Shown here: positions 25,435 through 34,163 of the stretch, piece after piece
Layout: each line of letters opens with the position of its first letter
Position numbering within the stretch: the first letter of the stretch is position 1
Assembly: GCA_900079765.1 (NCBI GenBank)
Contig: LT599017.1
Span: 3,362,996 to 3,426,995, forward strand
Direction: 5' to 3'
Length of the DNA: 64,000 nucleotides
Source of the DNA: an uncultured Eubacteriales bacterium
GTDB lineage: Bacteria; Bacillota; Clostridia; Oscillospirales; Oscillospiraceae
Notes under the pieces: model-generated
The model's input: the letters and a program-made list of their open reading frames with translations, nothing else
Told to the model about the DNA's origin: nothing
Databases searched by the model: none
Translations under genes and position numbers: made by a program

Positions 25435-26910
25435 ATGAAGCTCTATCTCAAAGGCCATGACTATAAATACGCCATAGAACAGATCATGCTCACCCTATTT
25501 CCCGGCGAGCGGCCGATCTACTCGGAGGAGGGGCCGGGGCCGGGGGACGCCGCAGCCATCGTCTCTCTCCGCAGCGGCGAGACCTGGACCACCGGGAAGA
25601 CCGAGCTCCGCTATGGCGGGGAGACCTATACCGCCTCCTGCCGGGTAAAGTCTCGGGGTCTTGCCCCGGGGGCCGACCTGGACCGGGCGCTCCAGAAAGC
25701 ACTAAAGCTCTCGTTCTACCGGGCGGGTACGCGGGCCCTGGGAAAGGAACCCCCCTGGGGGGCCCTCACTGGGGTGCGCCCGGTGAAGATCCCCACGAAA
25801 ATTCTAATGCGGGGCGGCACACCGGGGGAGGCGGAGGCCGTCCTCCGGGACACCTACCATGTCACCCCCACCCGCCGCCGCTTGGCACTGGACTGCGCCC
25901 AGGCCAGTATCCGCGCGCAGAAGAGCCTGAAATCCGACGAGGTCTCCCTCTACGTGGGCATCCCCTTTTGCCCCACCCGGTGCGCCTACTGCTCTTTCGT
26001 CTCGGCTGACGTGGGGCGAACCCTCAAGCTGGTGGAGCCCTATCTGGAAGCCCTGTTCCGAGAGATCAGAGCGGCGGGGGAGTCGCTTGAACAAGCGGGC
26101 CGCCATGTCCGCACGGTGTATATCGGCGGCGGCACGCCCACCACCCTCTCGGCTCAGCAGCTCTCTGCCCTCATGGCGGAGGTGCGCGCCCACATCGACC
26201 TCTCCCGCTGCACCGAGTACACGGTGGAGGCCGGCCGCCCCGACACCATTACGGCGGAGAAACTGGCTGCCATCAAGGCTGGCGGGGCGGACCGGGTGTC
26301 GGTGAATCCCCAGACCATGCATGACCACGTCCTCGCCGCCATGGGCCGGGCCCATACCGCCGCCGACATCCTCCGGGCTTACGAACTGGTTCGGGAATCT
26401 GGCCTTGGGTGCGTCAACATGGACCTCATCGCCGGACTGCCTAAGGACAGCGCCGAGGGGTTTTGTTCCTCCCTGGACCAGGTGCTGGCTCTGAATCCGG
26501 AAAACGTGACGGTGCACACCCTGGCCCTCAAAAAGGGCTCCCGCCTCATGCTGGAGGGGGGCGGCCTGCCGGGGGACGGGGCGGTGGCCGAGATGCTGGA
26601 TTACGCCTGGAGTGCCCTCCGCGCCGCTGGGTACGCGCCCTACTACTTGTACCGGCAAAAATACATGTCCGGATCCTTCGAGAACGTAGGCTGGGCAAAG
26701 CCGGGGTACGAGAGCCTCTACAACATTGCCATGATGGAGGAGCTGCACACCGTCCTGGCCATCGGTGGGGGCGGCGTCACCAAGCTGGTGGACAGCGCCA
26801 CCGGCGCCATTGAGCGTATGGCGGACCCCAAATATCCATATGAATATATCGCGGGCATCGACAAGCTTATCGCAGACAAAGGCCGACTCGCGGAATTTTA
26901 CGCCCAGTAG
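25435..26910 (+). CDS. hemZ: Coproporphyrinogen dehydrogenase HemZ (radical SAM)
   Basis: A 491-residue radical SAM enzyme of the HemZ group, the clostridial/bacillar oxygen-independent coproporphyrinogen oxidase relative. The [4Fe-4S]-SAM triad is Cys179-x3-Cys183-x2-Cys186 in GIPFCPTRCAYCSF, followed by IGGGTPT. The about 165-residue N-terminal extension is characteristic of HemZ. No other heme genes are nearby, and the dtd-MBL-hemZ order recurs in strict anaerobes, so the physiological substrate here is open. Twelve bases after the MBL gene, with AAAGGAAA before the ATG. Confidence 0.88.
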   Translation: MKLYLKGHDYKYAIEQIMLTLFPGERPIYSEEGPGPGDAAAIVSLRSGETWTTGKTELRYGGETYTASCRVKSRGLAPGADLDRALQKALKLSFYRAGTRALGKEPPWGALTGVRPVKIPTKILMRGGTPGEAEAVLRDTYHVTPTRRRLALDCAQASIRAQKSLKSDEVSLYVGIPFCPTRCAYCSFVSADVGRTLKLVEPYLEALFREIRAAGESLEQAGRHVRTVYIGGGTPTTLSAQQLSALMAEVRAHIDLSRCTEYTVEAGRPDTITAEKLAAIKAGGADRVSVNPQTMHDHVLAAMGRAHTAADILRAYELVRESGLGCVNMDLIAGLPKDSAEGFCSSLDQVLALNPENVTVHTLALKKGSRLMLEGGGLPGDGAVAEMLDYAWSALRAAGYAPYYLYRQKYMSGSFENVGWAKPGYESLYNIAMMEELHTVLAIGGGGVTKLVDSATGAIERMADPKYPYEYIAGIDKLIADKGRLAEFYAQ

Positions 26911-26924
26911 AGGAGGGCTTGATT

Positions 26925-27860
26925 TTGGCATATCAGCTGCAGGAGATCAACAAACAGATAAGACATGACCCCAAGGCTTTTATGGAGGAATGCGACAGCA
27001 CGTACGCAGCCCGGCTGGAGGCGGCGGCCGGGCGCATTGTGGAGCGACTGACGGTGAGCCCCATCGTCCTCCTCTCGGGCCCCTCCGGCTCGGGGAAGAC
27101 CACCACCGCCCTCAAGCTGGAGGAGGCTTTAGAGCGCCGGGGCATCAACACCCACACCATATCTTTGGACAATTACTTCCATGCCATGAATCCTAAGGAC
27201 GCGCCCCGCACCCCGGAGGGCGGCATCGACTACGAGTCCCCCAGGTGCCTGGACATGGAGCTGCTGGATGAGACCTTCACTCGCCTCTCCAGGGGCGAGG
27301 GGGTGGTCATCCCCCGGTTCGAGTTCACCCGCCAGATGCGAAATGATGCCCGTGGCGTCCCCCTCAAGCTGGAAAAGAACGAGATCGCCATCTTCGAGGG
27401 CATCCACGCCCTGAACGACGACATTGCGGGCCGACATAGCGAAGCCACCAAGCTCTATATCTCAGCGCGCAGCAACGTGCTGGAGGGGCAGGAGCTGCGT
27501 TTTAAAGGCACCTGGATGCGCTTGACGCGCCGGGCCGTCCGGGACTATAATTTCCGTGGGACGGACATCACCGCCACTCTGGACATGTGGGCCAACGTCC
27601 GCCGGGGGGAAAAGCTCTACATCTCCCCCTTTAAGAATCGGGCCGACATTATCATCGACTCCTCCCAGCCCTACGAGGTCAGCGTGATGAAGAATTACGC
27701 CCTTCCCATGCTCCAGGCCGTTCCCCAGGATAACCAGCGCACCGCCGAGCTTCTGGATCTCATCTCCGCCTTCGACTGGTTCGAGGCCATTGACCCCACT
27801 CTGGTGGCAAAAAATTCACTCCTGCGTGAGTTCATCGGCGGCGGCTCATACAAGTATTAA
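26925..27860 (+). CDS. Uridine-kinase-like nucleoside kinase
   Basis: A 311-residue P-loop kinase of the phosphoribulokinase/uridine kinase family. Walker A is GPSGSGKTT (about residues 47-55); SLDNYFH (about 78-84) matches the nucleoside-binding segment, and a helical C-terminal region follows. It would phosphorylate uridine/cytidine or a related nucleoside. Of two TTG codons, 26925 is chosen because AGGAGGG (26911-26917) is seven bases before it; the TTG at 26919 is too close. It follows hemZ by 14 bases. Confidence 0.82.
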   Translation: MAYQLQEINKQIRHDPKAFMEECDSTYAARLEAAAGRIVERLTVSPIVLLSGPSGSGKTTTALKLEEALERRGINTHTISLDNYFHAMNPKDAPRTPEGGIDYESPRCLDMELLDETFTRLSRGEGVVIPRFEFTRQMRNDARGVPLKLEKNEIAIFEGIHALNDDIAGRHSEATKLYISARSNVLEGQELRFKGTWMRLTRRAVRDYNFRGTDITATLDMWANVRRGEKLYISPFKNRADIIIDSSQPYEVSVMKNYALPMLQAVPQDNQRTAELLDLISAFDWFEAIDPTLVAKNSLLREFIGGGSYKY

Positions 27861-27895
27861 GTAGATACTATTTTATAGAAAAAGGAGCGTTTCCT

Positions 27896-28720
27896 ATGTC
27901 TGACTGCACCCACGACTGCTCCTCCTGCGGCGAGAGCTGCGGTGAGCGCGCCGAGCCCCAGAGCTTTCTGGCTCCCCCCAACGCCCTGAGCGACATCAAG
28001 AAGGTCATTGCCGTGGTGAGCGGCAAGGGAGGCGTGGGCAAGAGCCTGGTCACCTCCTCCTTGGCGGTGGCCATGCGTCGGATGGGAAAAACGGTGGGTA
28101 TTCTGGACGCCGACATCACCGGCCCCTCCATCCCCACCGCCTTCAATTTGCACGAGCGGGCCGTGGGTACCGACGCGGGCATTGAGCCCTCTCTCTCCAA
28201 GACCGGCATTGAGGTCATGAGCCTCAACCTTCTGGTAGCCCAGGAGACCGACCCGGTAGTCTGGCGAGGCCCGGTCATTGCGGGCACCGTCAAGCAATTT
28301 TGGACCGACGTGGTCTGGGGCGACCTGGACTACCTCTTCATTGATATGCCCCCCGGCACCGGGGACGTGCCTCTTACCGTCTTCCAGTCCCTCCCCGTGG
28401 ACGGCATCATCGTGGTCACTTCCCCTCAGGACCTGGTGAGCATGATCGTCACCAAGGCGGTGAATATGGCGAACCTTATGGACATCCCCGTACTCGGCCT
28501 GGTGGAGAACTACAGCTATTTCCGCTGTCCCGACTGCGGTAAGCGCCACGCCGTCTTCGGAGAAAGCCATATCGACGACGTAGCCCTCAGCCTGGGACTG
28601 CCCGTTCTGGCCCGCCTGCCTATTGACCCGGCTGTGGCCGCTGCCTGTGACACGGGCAAAATTGAGGACTTCGAACCCAACTACCTGGCCGACCTCGCGC
28701 TCCAGCTGGAGCAGCAATAA
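27896..28720 (+). CDS. Mrp/NBP35-type P-loop ATPase, Fe-S cluster carrier
   Basis: A 274-residue Mrp/Nbp35 ATPase that carries and delivers [4Fe-4S] clusters. The N-terminus has a Cys cluster (Cys4, 8, 11, 15), the deviant Walker A GKGGVGKS ends at Ser50, and the C-terminal CxxC bridging-cluster site is Cys211/Cys214. It should dimerise and bind a cluster between CxxC motifs. It fits a genome with many Fe-S enzymes (HemZ, QueG-like protein here). AAAGGAGCG precedes the ATG. A strong terminator follows. Confidence 0.92.
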   Translation: MSDCTHDCSSCGESCGERAEPQSFLAPPNALSDIKKVIAVVSGKGGVGKSLVTSSLAVAMRRMGKTVGILDADITGPSIPTAFNLHERAVGTDAGIEPSLSKTGIEVMSLNLLVAQETDPVVWRGPVIAGTVKQFWTDVVWGDLDYLFIDMPPGTGDVPLTVFQSLPVDGIIVVTSPQDLVSMIVTKAVNMANLMDIPVLGLVENYSYFRCPDCGKRHAVFGESHIDDVALSLGLPVLARLPIDPAVAAACDTGKIEDFEPNYLADLALQLEQQ

Positions 28721-28744
28721 CCCGGTGCGCTTCTATGCTCATAT

Positions 28745-28781
28745 AAAATTCCGCCCCATTGTTCCAATAGGGCGGAATTTT
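28745..28781. terminator. Bidirectional intrinsic terminator
   Basis: Perfect 12-base arms AAAATTCCGCCC (28745-28756) and its complement (28770-28781), A/T on both flanks, between the convergent Mrp and dipeptidase genes. Confidence 0.85.
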
Positions 28782-28785
28782 CTGT

Positions 28786-30186
28786 TTACGTCTCACTCGC
28801 CAGCCGTTCCAGCGTACCGGTCAGAAGGGCGGCGTAGGGGGGCAGGGAGGCGAGGGGAGCACGCTCATGTATGGAATGAGCGTCGATAATGTCCGGTCCA
28901 GTGCTCACCATGATGAGGTCAGGAGCCTTCTCCTGGAAGAAGGAGGGCTCCAGACCCACATGGACGGCGGTAATCTCCATCTCCCTCCCGGTCTGAGCAT
29001 GGTAGACCTCCGCCATCAACAGGGCAAGGGGATTGCTCGCATCCCCCTGCCAGCTGGGGAAACGGGCAACGGTTTGGCCAAACCCGGTCCGCCCAGCCAG
29101 AGTCAGGTTCTGGGCCGCCAGTGTCTCCTCGTCGGCGAACCTCGTGCAGCGGAGGAAGGTGCTCACCTCCACGACGCCCTCCTTCACCTCTGCCAGTCCC
29201 ACGTTCCCGGAGGCAGAGACAATGCCGGGGAAGTCCTTGTGCCAGGCATAGACGCCGTTGTAGAGGCCGGTGATCAGCTCCAGTGTGTCTCTCTTGCACG
29301 CTTCGCTCCATACGCGCTCGGGCAGCGCCGTTTCCGGAACCCAGCCCTCCTGGGGGGCCATCCCCTCAGGCAGGACCACCACCGCCGAGGCCCAGGCGGG
29401 GATGACATTCAGCCCCGTGCCGCCGGAGAACTCCGCCAGCTCCCAGCCATCCGCCAGCTCCAGGAGTTTTCCGGCCAGTAAGCGAAGGGGGTTGGGGCGG
29501 TCCTTGTCGATGTCCTCCCCCGAGTGACCGCCGGGAAAGCCGGAGAGGGTCACCCGGTAGGCCCGTGCGCCGCGGGTAAAGGCGGTGTCCAGACTCCGGC
29601 GGTAATATTCCCGTCTGCCCCCCGCTGAGGAGACTACCGCCCGGCCCAGGTGAAAGCCGTCGGTATTGATGAGGTAGCGTGCCCCCTCCAGCCAGGCGGG
29701 GGAGACCTCCTTCGCTCCGGCAAGTCCCACTTCCTCGGCCACGGTAAAGATGAGCCGCAGGGGTCCATGGGAAATGTTACCCCGCGCCAGCAACCACAGC
29801 ACCGCCGCATTGCCCAGGTTGTTGTCCGCCCCTAGGGAGGAGCGGCCGTCTGTCCTGAGCACCCCATTCTCCACCATCGCGCTCACACGGTCCCTCTTCG
29901 GATCAAACCTGCTGCTGGGGGCTACAGCGCACACCATGTCCATATGTCCCTGAACGATCACCTTCTGAGCATGCTCAAATCCCGGCGTAGCGGGTACATC
30001 TGCCATCAGGTTAAAAATCTCGTCCGCCACCGGTGCGAGGCCCAGCTCCCGCAGCCGCCCGGCCAGATAGGCACTCTCGGCCTCCTCGTTCCAGGAGCCG
30101 TGGGGGCGACGGGAAAGTCCCTCAAACTCGGCCAATATCCCGGCGGTAATGTGCTCCGCCCCACCCAATCGCTCTACCATATCCAT
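28786..30186 (-). CDS. pepD: Aminoacyl-histidine dipeptidase (M20 family, PepD-like)
   Basis: A 466-residue M20 metallopeptidase of the PepD (Xaa-His dipeptidase/carnosinase-like) type that hydrolyses small dipeptides in the cytoplasm. GHMDMV (about residues 77-82) supplies the first zinc His and Asp; AEEVGL (about 145-150) holds the catalytic Glu-Glu pair; the GGHSGEDI block (about 212-219) belongs to the lid domain. The ATG at 30186 has AAGGGGG upstream; a TTG two codons earlier is less likely. Confidence 0.88.
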   Translation of the reverse strand: MDMVERLGGAEHITAGILAEFEGLSRRPHGSWNEEAESAYLAGRLRELGLAPVADEIFNLMADVPATPGFEHAQKVIVQGHMDMVCAVAPSSRFDPKRDRVSAMVENGVLRTDGRSSLGADNNLGNAAVLWLLARGNISHGPLRLIFTVAEEVGLAGAKEVSPAWLEGARYLINTDGFHLGRAVVSSAGGRREYYRRSLDTAFTRGARAYRVTLSGFPGGHSGEDIDKDRPNPLRLLAGKLLELADGWELAEFSGGTGLNVIPAWASAVVVLPEGMAPQEGWVPETALPERVWSEACKRDTLELITGLYNGVYAWHKDFPGIVSASGNVGLAEVKEGVVEVSTFLRCTRFADEETLAAQNLTLAGRTGFGQTVARFPSWQGDASNPLALLMAEVYHAQTGREMEITAVHVGLEPSFFQEKAPDLIMVSTGPDIIDAHSIHERAPLASLPPYAALLTGTLERLASET

Positions 30187-30301
30187 GGGCAATTCCCCCT
30201 TTTTCTCTCGACAGTATACCAGCTTCAGCCATGGAGAGCAAGCGGGGCGGCCCTCTGCCGTAATAGTAAAGGCTTACAGTTTCTCTGCCGATGTACTTTG
30301 C

Positions 30302-30865
30302 CTAGAAAAACGCCTCCCATAAACCCAGCACAATGAGCAGCACTCCGGAGATGGGCAGCGCGTACTTGCCCAAAAACCGCCCCAGGGCCCCCGATCCCAG
30401 CGCCCGCCCCAGGCGGAGAAAGAGCAGAGTCACAGCGAAATTGCACCCGGAGGCCAGGACGGGAGAAAGCCCGCTCACCCCGGCGGCCACGCCGACGCCC
30501 GCATTGTTTGCCGCCAGAGCCGCCGCCAGGGTGACCCAGGCCCAGACGCCGGGTGGGGCGGTATTCCCCTCTTCGTCGGCCTTGCCCATGCGGCGCAGGC
30601 AGTCCAAGAGAAACCAGGCTCCGATGCCCACCAGCACCAGCCCACCCACCAGATGGGAAAAGCCGCCGTCCAGCAGCTCGGCCCCCAGCGCGCCCAACGC
30701 CAGGGAGGCCCAGGTGATGCCGGTGGTGACGGCGGCGATAATGAGGCTTCCCGCGGCGGGGGGGCGGATACCCTTGGCGGCGTATCCCATGGCGAGGAGC
30801 ACCGTATCCAGATTGCAGGCCATCGAGAAGAGTAAGCCCGCCAACAGTTCAGAAAATACGTCCAT
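30302..30865 (-). CDS. YtaF/MntP-like membrane protein
   Basis: A 187-residue integral membrane protein with six predicted helices. The first helix carries NLDT and a later one contains AANNAGVG, the paired Asp/Asn-bearing motifs seen in MntP-type Mn efflux and the sporulation protein YtaF. The pattern and size favour YtaF. If YtaF, it would be made in sporulating cells; that inference supports a spore-forming host. It is divergent from the HD-domain gene. Confidence 0.75.
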   Translation of the reverse strand: MDVFSELLAGLLFSMACNLDTVLLAMGYAAKGIRPPAAGSLIIAAVTTGITWASLALGALGAELLDGGFSHLVGGLVLVGIGAWFLLDCLRRMGKADEEGNTAPPGVWAWVTLAAALAANNAGVGVAAGVSGLSPVLASGCNFAVTLLFLRLGRALGSGALGRFLGKYALPISGVLLIVLGLWEAFF

Positions 30866-30992
30866 TTCCTACCTCCTTTTCGCCCATCCTATGACCAGGT
30901 TTGGGAAAGGGTGCGGCGGAAAGGGGGTAGCGCAGAGGCTTAAGTCGTGGTATCATAATCCGGCAGAGCTTTTGAAAGAAAGAGGGTACGCC

Positions 30993-31589
30993 ATGAGCGC
31001 GCGCGAGGAGTTTATCGAAATTTTCAAGGCAAACATCCGCCGGGACGGGGCCGACGCCCTACTGGATTACTTAGACCACAAGAGCGATTTTTTCGCCGCC
31101 CCGGCCTCGGCCCGGTTCCACGGGGCCTACGCGGGCGGCCTATGCGAGCACAGCTTGAATGTATACCGCTGCCTGGTAGACTATCTGGCCCGCCCCAGGG
31201 TGGAGGAGCTGTACGGCCTGGAGTACGCCCCCGAGACAGTGGCGGTGGCCGCCCTTTTGCACGACCTATGCAAAATCGGCTGCTATAAGTCCGGTAAGCG
31301 CAACGTGAAGGGGTCGGACGGCAAGTGGACCGAGGTACCCACATACACCTTTGAGGACCCTCTGCCCTATGGCCACGGCGAAAAGAGCGTCTATATCGCT
31401 AACGGCTTTATGCGTCTCTCCCGGGAGGAGGCCATGGCCATCCGCTGGCACATGGGTTTCTCCGGTCCGGAGGATGACCGCACCGTGGGCCAGGCCTTCC
31501 AGCAGTTTCCCCTGGCCTTCGCCCTCGCCACCGCCGATATGGAGGCAACTTATTTCCTGGAAAATAATGAGCATGGCAACTTGGGATAA
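30993..31589 (+). CDS. HD-domain phosphohydrolase
   Basis: A 198-residue HD-superfamily protein. His in CEHSLNV (about residue 52) and LLHDLCKIG (about 86-94) provide the metal-binding His-Asp pair, with a further His in IRWHMGF. Likely a nucleotide or nucleic-acid phosphohydrolase; the clostridial relatives are often annotated as 3'-5' exoribonuclease YhaM-like without the OB domain, which is absent here. GAGGG precedes the ATG at 30993; the much longer ORF upstream runs through the divergent ytaF region. Confidence 0.75.
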   Translation: MSAREEFIEIFKANIRRDGADALLDYLDHKSDFFAAPASARFHGAYAGGLCEHSLNVYRCLVDYLARPRVEELYGLEYAPETVAVAALLHDLCKIGCYKSGKRNVKGSDGKWTEVPTYTFEDPLPYGHGEKSVYIANGFMRLSREEAMAIRWHMGFSGPEDDRTVGQAFQQFPLAFALATADMEATYFLENNEHGNLG

Positions 31590-31604
31590 TTCCCTTACTA
31601 TAAC

Positions 31605-31645
31605 ACGATCCGTATTTTTCTTTCAGAAAATACGGATCGTTTTTA
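31605..31645. terminator. Bidirectional intrinsic terminator
   Basis: Perfect 14-base arms ACGATCCGTATTTT (31605-31618) and complement (31627-31640) followed by TTTTT; lies between the convergent HD and PdxR-like genes. Confidence 0.85.
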
Positions 31646-31646
31646 T

Positions 31647-33026
31647 TCACAGCCGTTTTCTCAGTACCTCTACCGCCCGCTCCGCCTTCTCCACGTCCAG
31701 CCCGGCGAAGCCCAGCACCAAGGTACCGGGCATGGGAGAGTCCCTGTGGCAGTATTCAGACAGCGCGTGGACCCGGTAGCCCGCCCCCGCCGCATCCAGA
31801 ACCAGGTCGGCATCCTCCCTGCCCGGCAAAGTGAGGAGGAGGTGCAGCCCCCCGTCGTTACCCGACACCCGCCCCTCCGGAAATGCCCGCTTGAGCGCAT
31901 CGGTCAGAGCCGCGCAACGGGTCCGGTACAGGCTGTCCACCCGCCTGAGGTGCCGGGCGTACTGCCCGGAGGAGAGGAACCGGGCCAGCACCCACTGCTC
32001 AAACCTGGATACCGTGGATGCTCCGTGGGCAAACTTTTCCCGGTAAGCCCCCAGCAGGCCCTCCGGCAGGATGAGGTAGGCCGCCCGGATGGAGGGGGCG
32101 ATACTCCGGCTGAAGGTGCCCGTGTACACCACCCTCCCTCCCACGTCCTGCCCCTGCATGGCGGGGATGGGCCGGGAGGTGTAGCGGAACTCACTATCGT
32201 AGTCGTCCTCTACGATGTAGCGCCCCTCCCCCCCGTAGGCCCAGCGGAGCAGCTCCGCCCGCCGTGGCGCGGGCATGGTGACCCCCAGCGGGAACTGGTG
32301 GGACGGTGTGACGTAGACCGCTCCCGCGCCGTACTCCTCCAATAGATCGGCCCGTAGCCCCTGCCCATCCACCGGTATGGGCAAGAAGGGCCGCCGCAGG
32401 TTCTCCATGCTGCGGTAAGTGGCCCGGTATCCTGGGTCCTCCAGGGCGACGGGCGCGCCGTCGGGCAGGAGTTGGAGGAGCACGTCCAGCAGGTACTCCA
32501 TCCCGGCACCCACCACCACCTGTTCAGGCCTGCAGTTCACCCCCCGATACTGGTGTAGGAAGGCGCACAGCGCCTCCCGCAGAGGCAGGTCTCCCTGGGG
32601 GTGGCCCCGCTGCAAGAGCTCCGGCTCCTGTACCGCTTGGCGCATGAGCCTGGCCCAGGTGGCGTAGGGGAAGACCGAGGTATCCACCGCCGCGGTGGAA
32701 AAACAGTCGTCCAGCGCAGGGGCGGGCGGCTCAGCGCCGAGAGCCGGGGCGAGCACGCCAGCGGGGCGCTCCGGCAGCGTCACGGCGCACACCCGGTAGC
32801 CGCTGCGGGGGATGGCCCGGATATACCCCTCGGCGGCCAAGAGCCCATAGGCCCCCTCCACCGTGGACTGACTCACGCCCAGATGGGCGCACAACGCCCG
32901 CTTGGAGGGCAGCCTATCTCCCTCCCCCAGCCGCCCGGAGCGGATCTCCTCAGTGACGTAGCGGTAGATTTGTTCGTAAAGGGGCAGCGCCCCGTCCCAC
33001 TCCGGGACGAAAAGAAAGTCCGCCAT
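31647..33026 (-). CDS. MocR/PdxR-type GntR regulator with aminotransferase domain
   Basis: A 459-residue fusion of a GntR winged helix (about 15-75, LPSKRALCAHLGVSQSTVEG) to a fold-type I aminotransferase-like domain (about 110-455). The PLP lysine region is TFSRSIAPSIR-like, where the lysine expected in a true aminotransferase cannot be clearly placed; the domain likely senses PLP rather than catalyses. ATG at 33026 has GGGAGGG upstream; an earlier ATG has none. It is divergent from an ECF S-component, so vitamin B6 sensing and uptake control is the inferred role. Confidence 0.8.
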   Translation of the reverse strand: MADFLFVPEWDGALPLYEQIYRYVTEEIRSGRLGEGDRLPSKRALCAHLGVSQSTVEGAYGLLAAEGYIRAIPRSGYRVCAVTLPERPAGVLAPALGAEPPAPALDDCFSTAAVDTSVFPYATWARLMRQAVQEPELLQRGHPQGDLPLREALCAFLHQYRGVNCRPEQVVVGAGMEYLLDVLLQLLPDGAPVALEDPGYRATYRSMENLRRPFLPIPVDGQGLRADLLEEYGAGAVYVTPSHQFPLGVTMPAPRRAELLRWAYGGEGRYIVEDDYDSEFRYTSRPIPAMQGQDVGGRVVYTGTFSRSIAPSIRAAYLILPEGLLGAYREKFAHGASTVSRFEQWVLARFLSSGQYARHLRRVDSLYRTRCAALTDALKRAFPEGRVSGNDGGLHLLLTLPGREDADLVLDAAGAGYRVHALSEYCHRDSPMPGTLVLGFAGLDVEKAERAVEVLRKRL

Positions 33027-33070
33027 ACCCGCCCTCCCATCTGACCCCATAAAATAGTCGCAAACTGATA

Positions 33071-33099
33071 CTTTCCATCATGCCAGTTTATACTATAAT
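33071..33099 (+). promoter_or_regulatory. Promoter/operator region of the ECF S-component gene
   Basis: TATAAT (33094-33099) is clear; the -35 (about TTTCCA, 33072-33077) is weak, as expected for an activated promoter. Similar half-sites TGATACT (33067-33073) and TTATACT (33088-33094), 21 bases apart, precede it and could bind the divergent MocR-type regulator, whose known sites are often direct repeats. Binding is an inference. Confidence 0.5.
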
Positions 33100-33138
33100 A
33101 AGGGCACAGCAAAAAACTGTCAAGGAGGATGACTGACT

Positions 33139-33705
33139 ATGAGAAATTCTGAGAGAGTGACCCGGCTTGTGATCGGCGGCTTAATGGCGGCTCTAGTGTT
33201 TGTGGGCTCCATGCTGCGCATTACCCTGCCGGTGAACGTAGGCACAACCTCGTTCCACCTGGGCAACATCATGTGCGCCTTGTCGGGCATGATTTTGGGC
33301 CCCGTGGGCGGCGGTCTGGCGTCCGGCATCGGCTCCATGCTCTACGACTGGACTAACCCCCTCTACATTGCCGAGTCCTGGATCACCCTGCTCACCAAGG
33401 GGGCCTACGGCGTGGTGGTTGGGCTGGTGGCCTGGTCCGGGAAGACGGGGACGCCTCTCACTTATCGCCGCAACGTGATTGCCACCGTGGCGGGGGCCGT
33501 CTCCTACGCTGCGCTCTACCTCTTCAAGGGGTTCGCCTGGGACGGCCTGCTGCTGGGCGGCCTCCAGGCCGGTCCCGCCGCCATTTCCCTGGTGGCAAAG
33601 CTGCCCGCAACCGCCTTCAACGCAGTGGTTGCCATCGTCGTAGCTCCCATCCTGTTTGCCGCCATTCAAAAGACACTGAAGGGCTCCTTCCACCACCTCG
33701 CGTAG
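33139..33705 (+). CDS. ECF transporter substrate-binding (S) component
   Basis: A 188-residue membrane protein with about six helices and the S-component N-terminal helix (RLVIGGLMAALVFVGS). It captures a vitamin and works with the shared EcfA-EcfT module, which is not here. Its only neighbour is the divergent PLP-type regulator, suggesting a vitamin B6 form (pyridoxine/pyridoxal) as substrate; thiamine precursors are the alternative. AAGGAGGATG precedes the ATG at 33139. Confidence 0.75.
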   Translation: MRNSERVTRLVIGGLMAALVFVGSMLRITLPVNVGTTSFHLGNIMCALSGMILGPVGGGLASGIGSMLYDWTNPLYIAESWITLLTKGAYGVVVGLVAWSGKTGTPLTYRRNVIATVAGAVSYAALYLFKGFAWDGLLLGGLQAGPAAISLVAKLPATAFNAVVAIVVAPILFAAIQKTLKGSFHHLA

Positions 33706-33740
33706 AGGCCTATGCTCCCCGTTTCACGAGGATAAAGACC

Positions 33741-33773
33741 AAGAAGACTGGCGGCCTTCCCGTCAGTCTTCTT
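33741..33773. terminator. Bidirectional intrinsic terminator
   Basis: Arms AAGAAGACTG (33741-33750) and CAGTCTTCTT (33764-33773) around a GC-rich loop; serves the S-component (+) and overlaps the stop codon of the NTF2-like gene (-). Confidence 0.8.
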
Positions 33774-34155
33774 ATTTCTCTATCCTTTTCCCGATGTTCT
33801 TCTCCTGTCTCCATTGGGGGGCGGGGCCGTCGTCACCCCAGTATTCGTCAGAGCGGACAATCTTCCCGTCCTCAAACCGATAAATTGCCGCGCAGTGGAA
33901 GGAAGCGCTGCCCTCCGCCAGCCACACTCGAACGGCTGCCACGGCGGTACCGCCCAGCTCCATCACCCGCTCCACCTCGCCCCGCCACCGGCCAGGGTAC
34001 TCGCAGTTGGCCCTGATATACTCCTCCAGGGTGAACTGCTCATCGGTGCAGTGCCAGCAGATCACCGCGTCGGGTGCGAAGAATTCCCTCATAGCCGCTC
34101 CGTCCTGCCTGGCAACGGCGTCCCACAGGGCGGCGATTTGAACTCTCATATCCAT
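33772..34155 (-). CDS. NTF2-like (SnoaL-type) small protein
   Basis: A 127-residue single-domain protein with the NTF2/SnoaL fold pattern: an N-terminal helix, DAVICWH near the pocket (about residues 29-35), then strands ending FEDGKIVRSDEYWGDDG. Such proteins bind or transform small hydrophobic ligands, but no residue set here identifies a reaction. The ATG at 34155 is preferred over the earlier one by its purine-rich upstream stretch. It overlaps nothing but sits right after the HD-domain gene. Confidence 0.75.
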   Translation of the reverse strand: MDMRVQIAALWDAVARQDGAAMREFFAPDAVICWHCTDEQFTLEEYIRANCEYPGRWRGEVERVMELGGTAVAAVRVWLAEGSASFHCAAIYRFEDGKIVRSDEYWGDDGPAPQWRQEKNIGKRIEK

Positions 34156-34163
34156 CCCGTTCC

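Noticed and set aside
30333-31589. 418-codon start for the HD hydrolase
   Set aside because: It crosses the entire ytaF gene on the other strand; the ATG at 30993 has the ribosome binding site.
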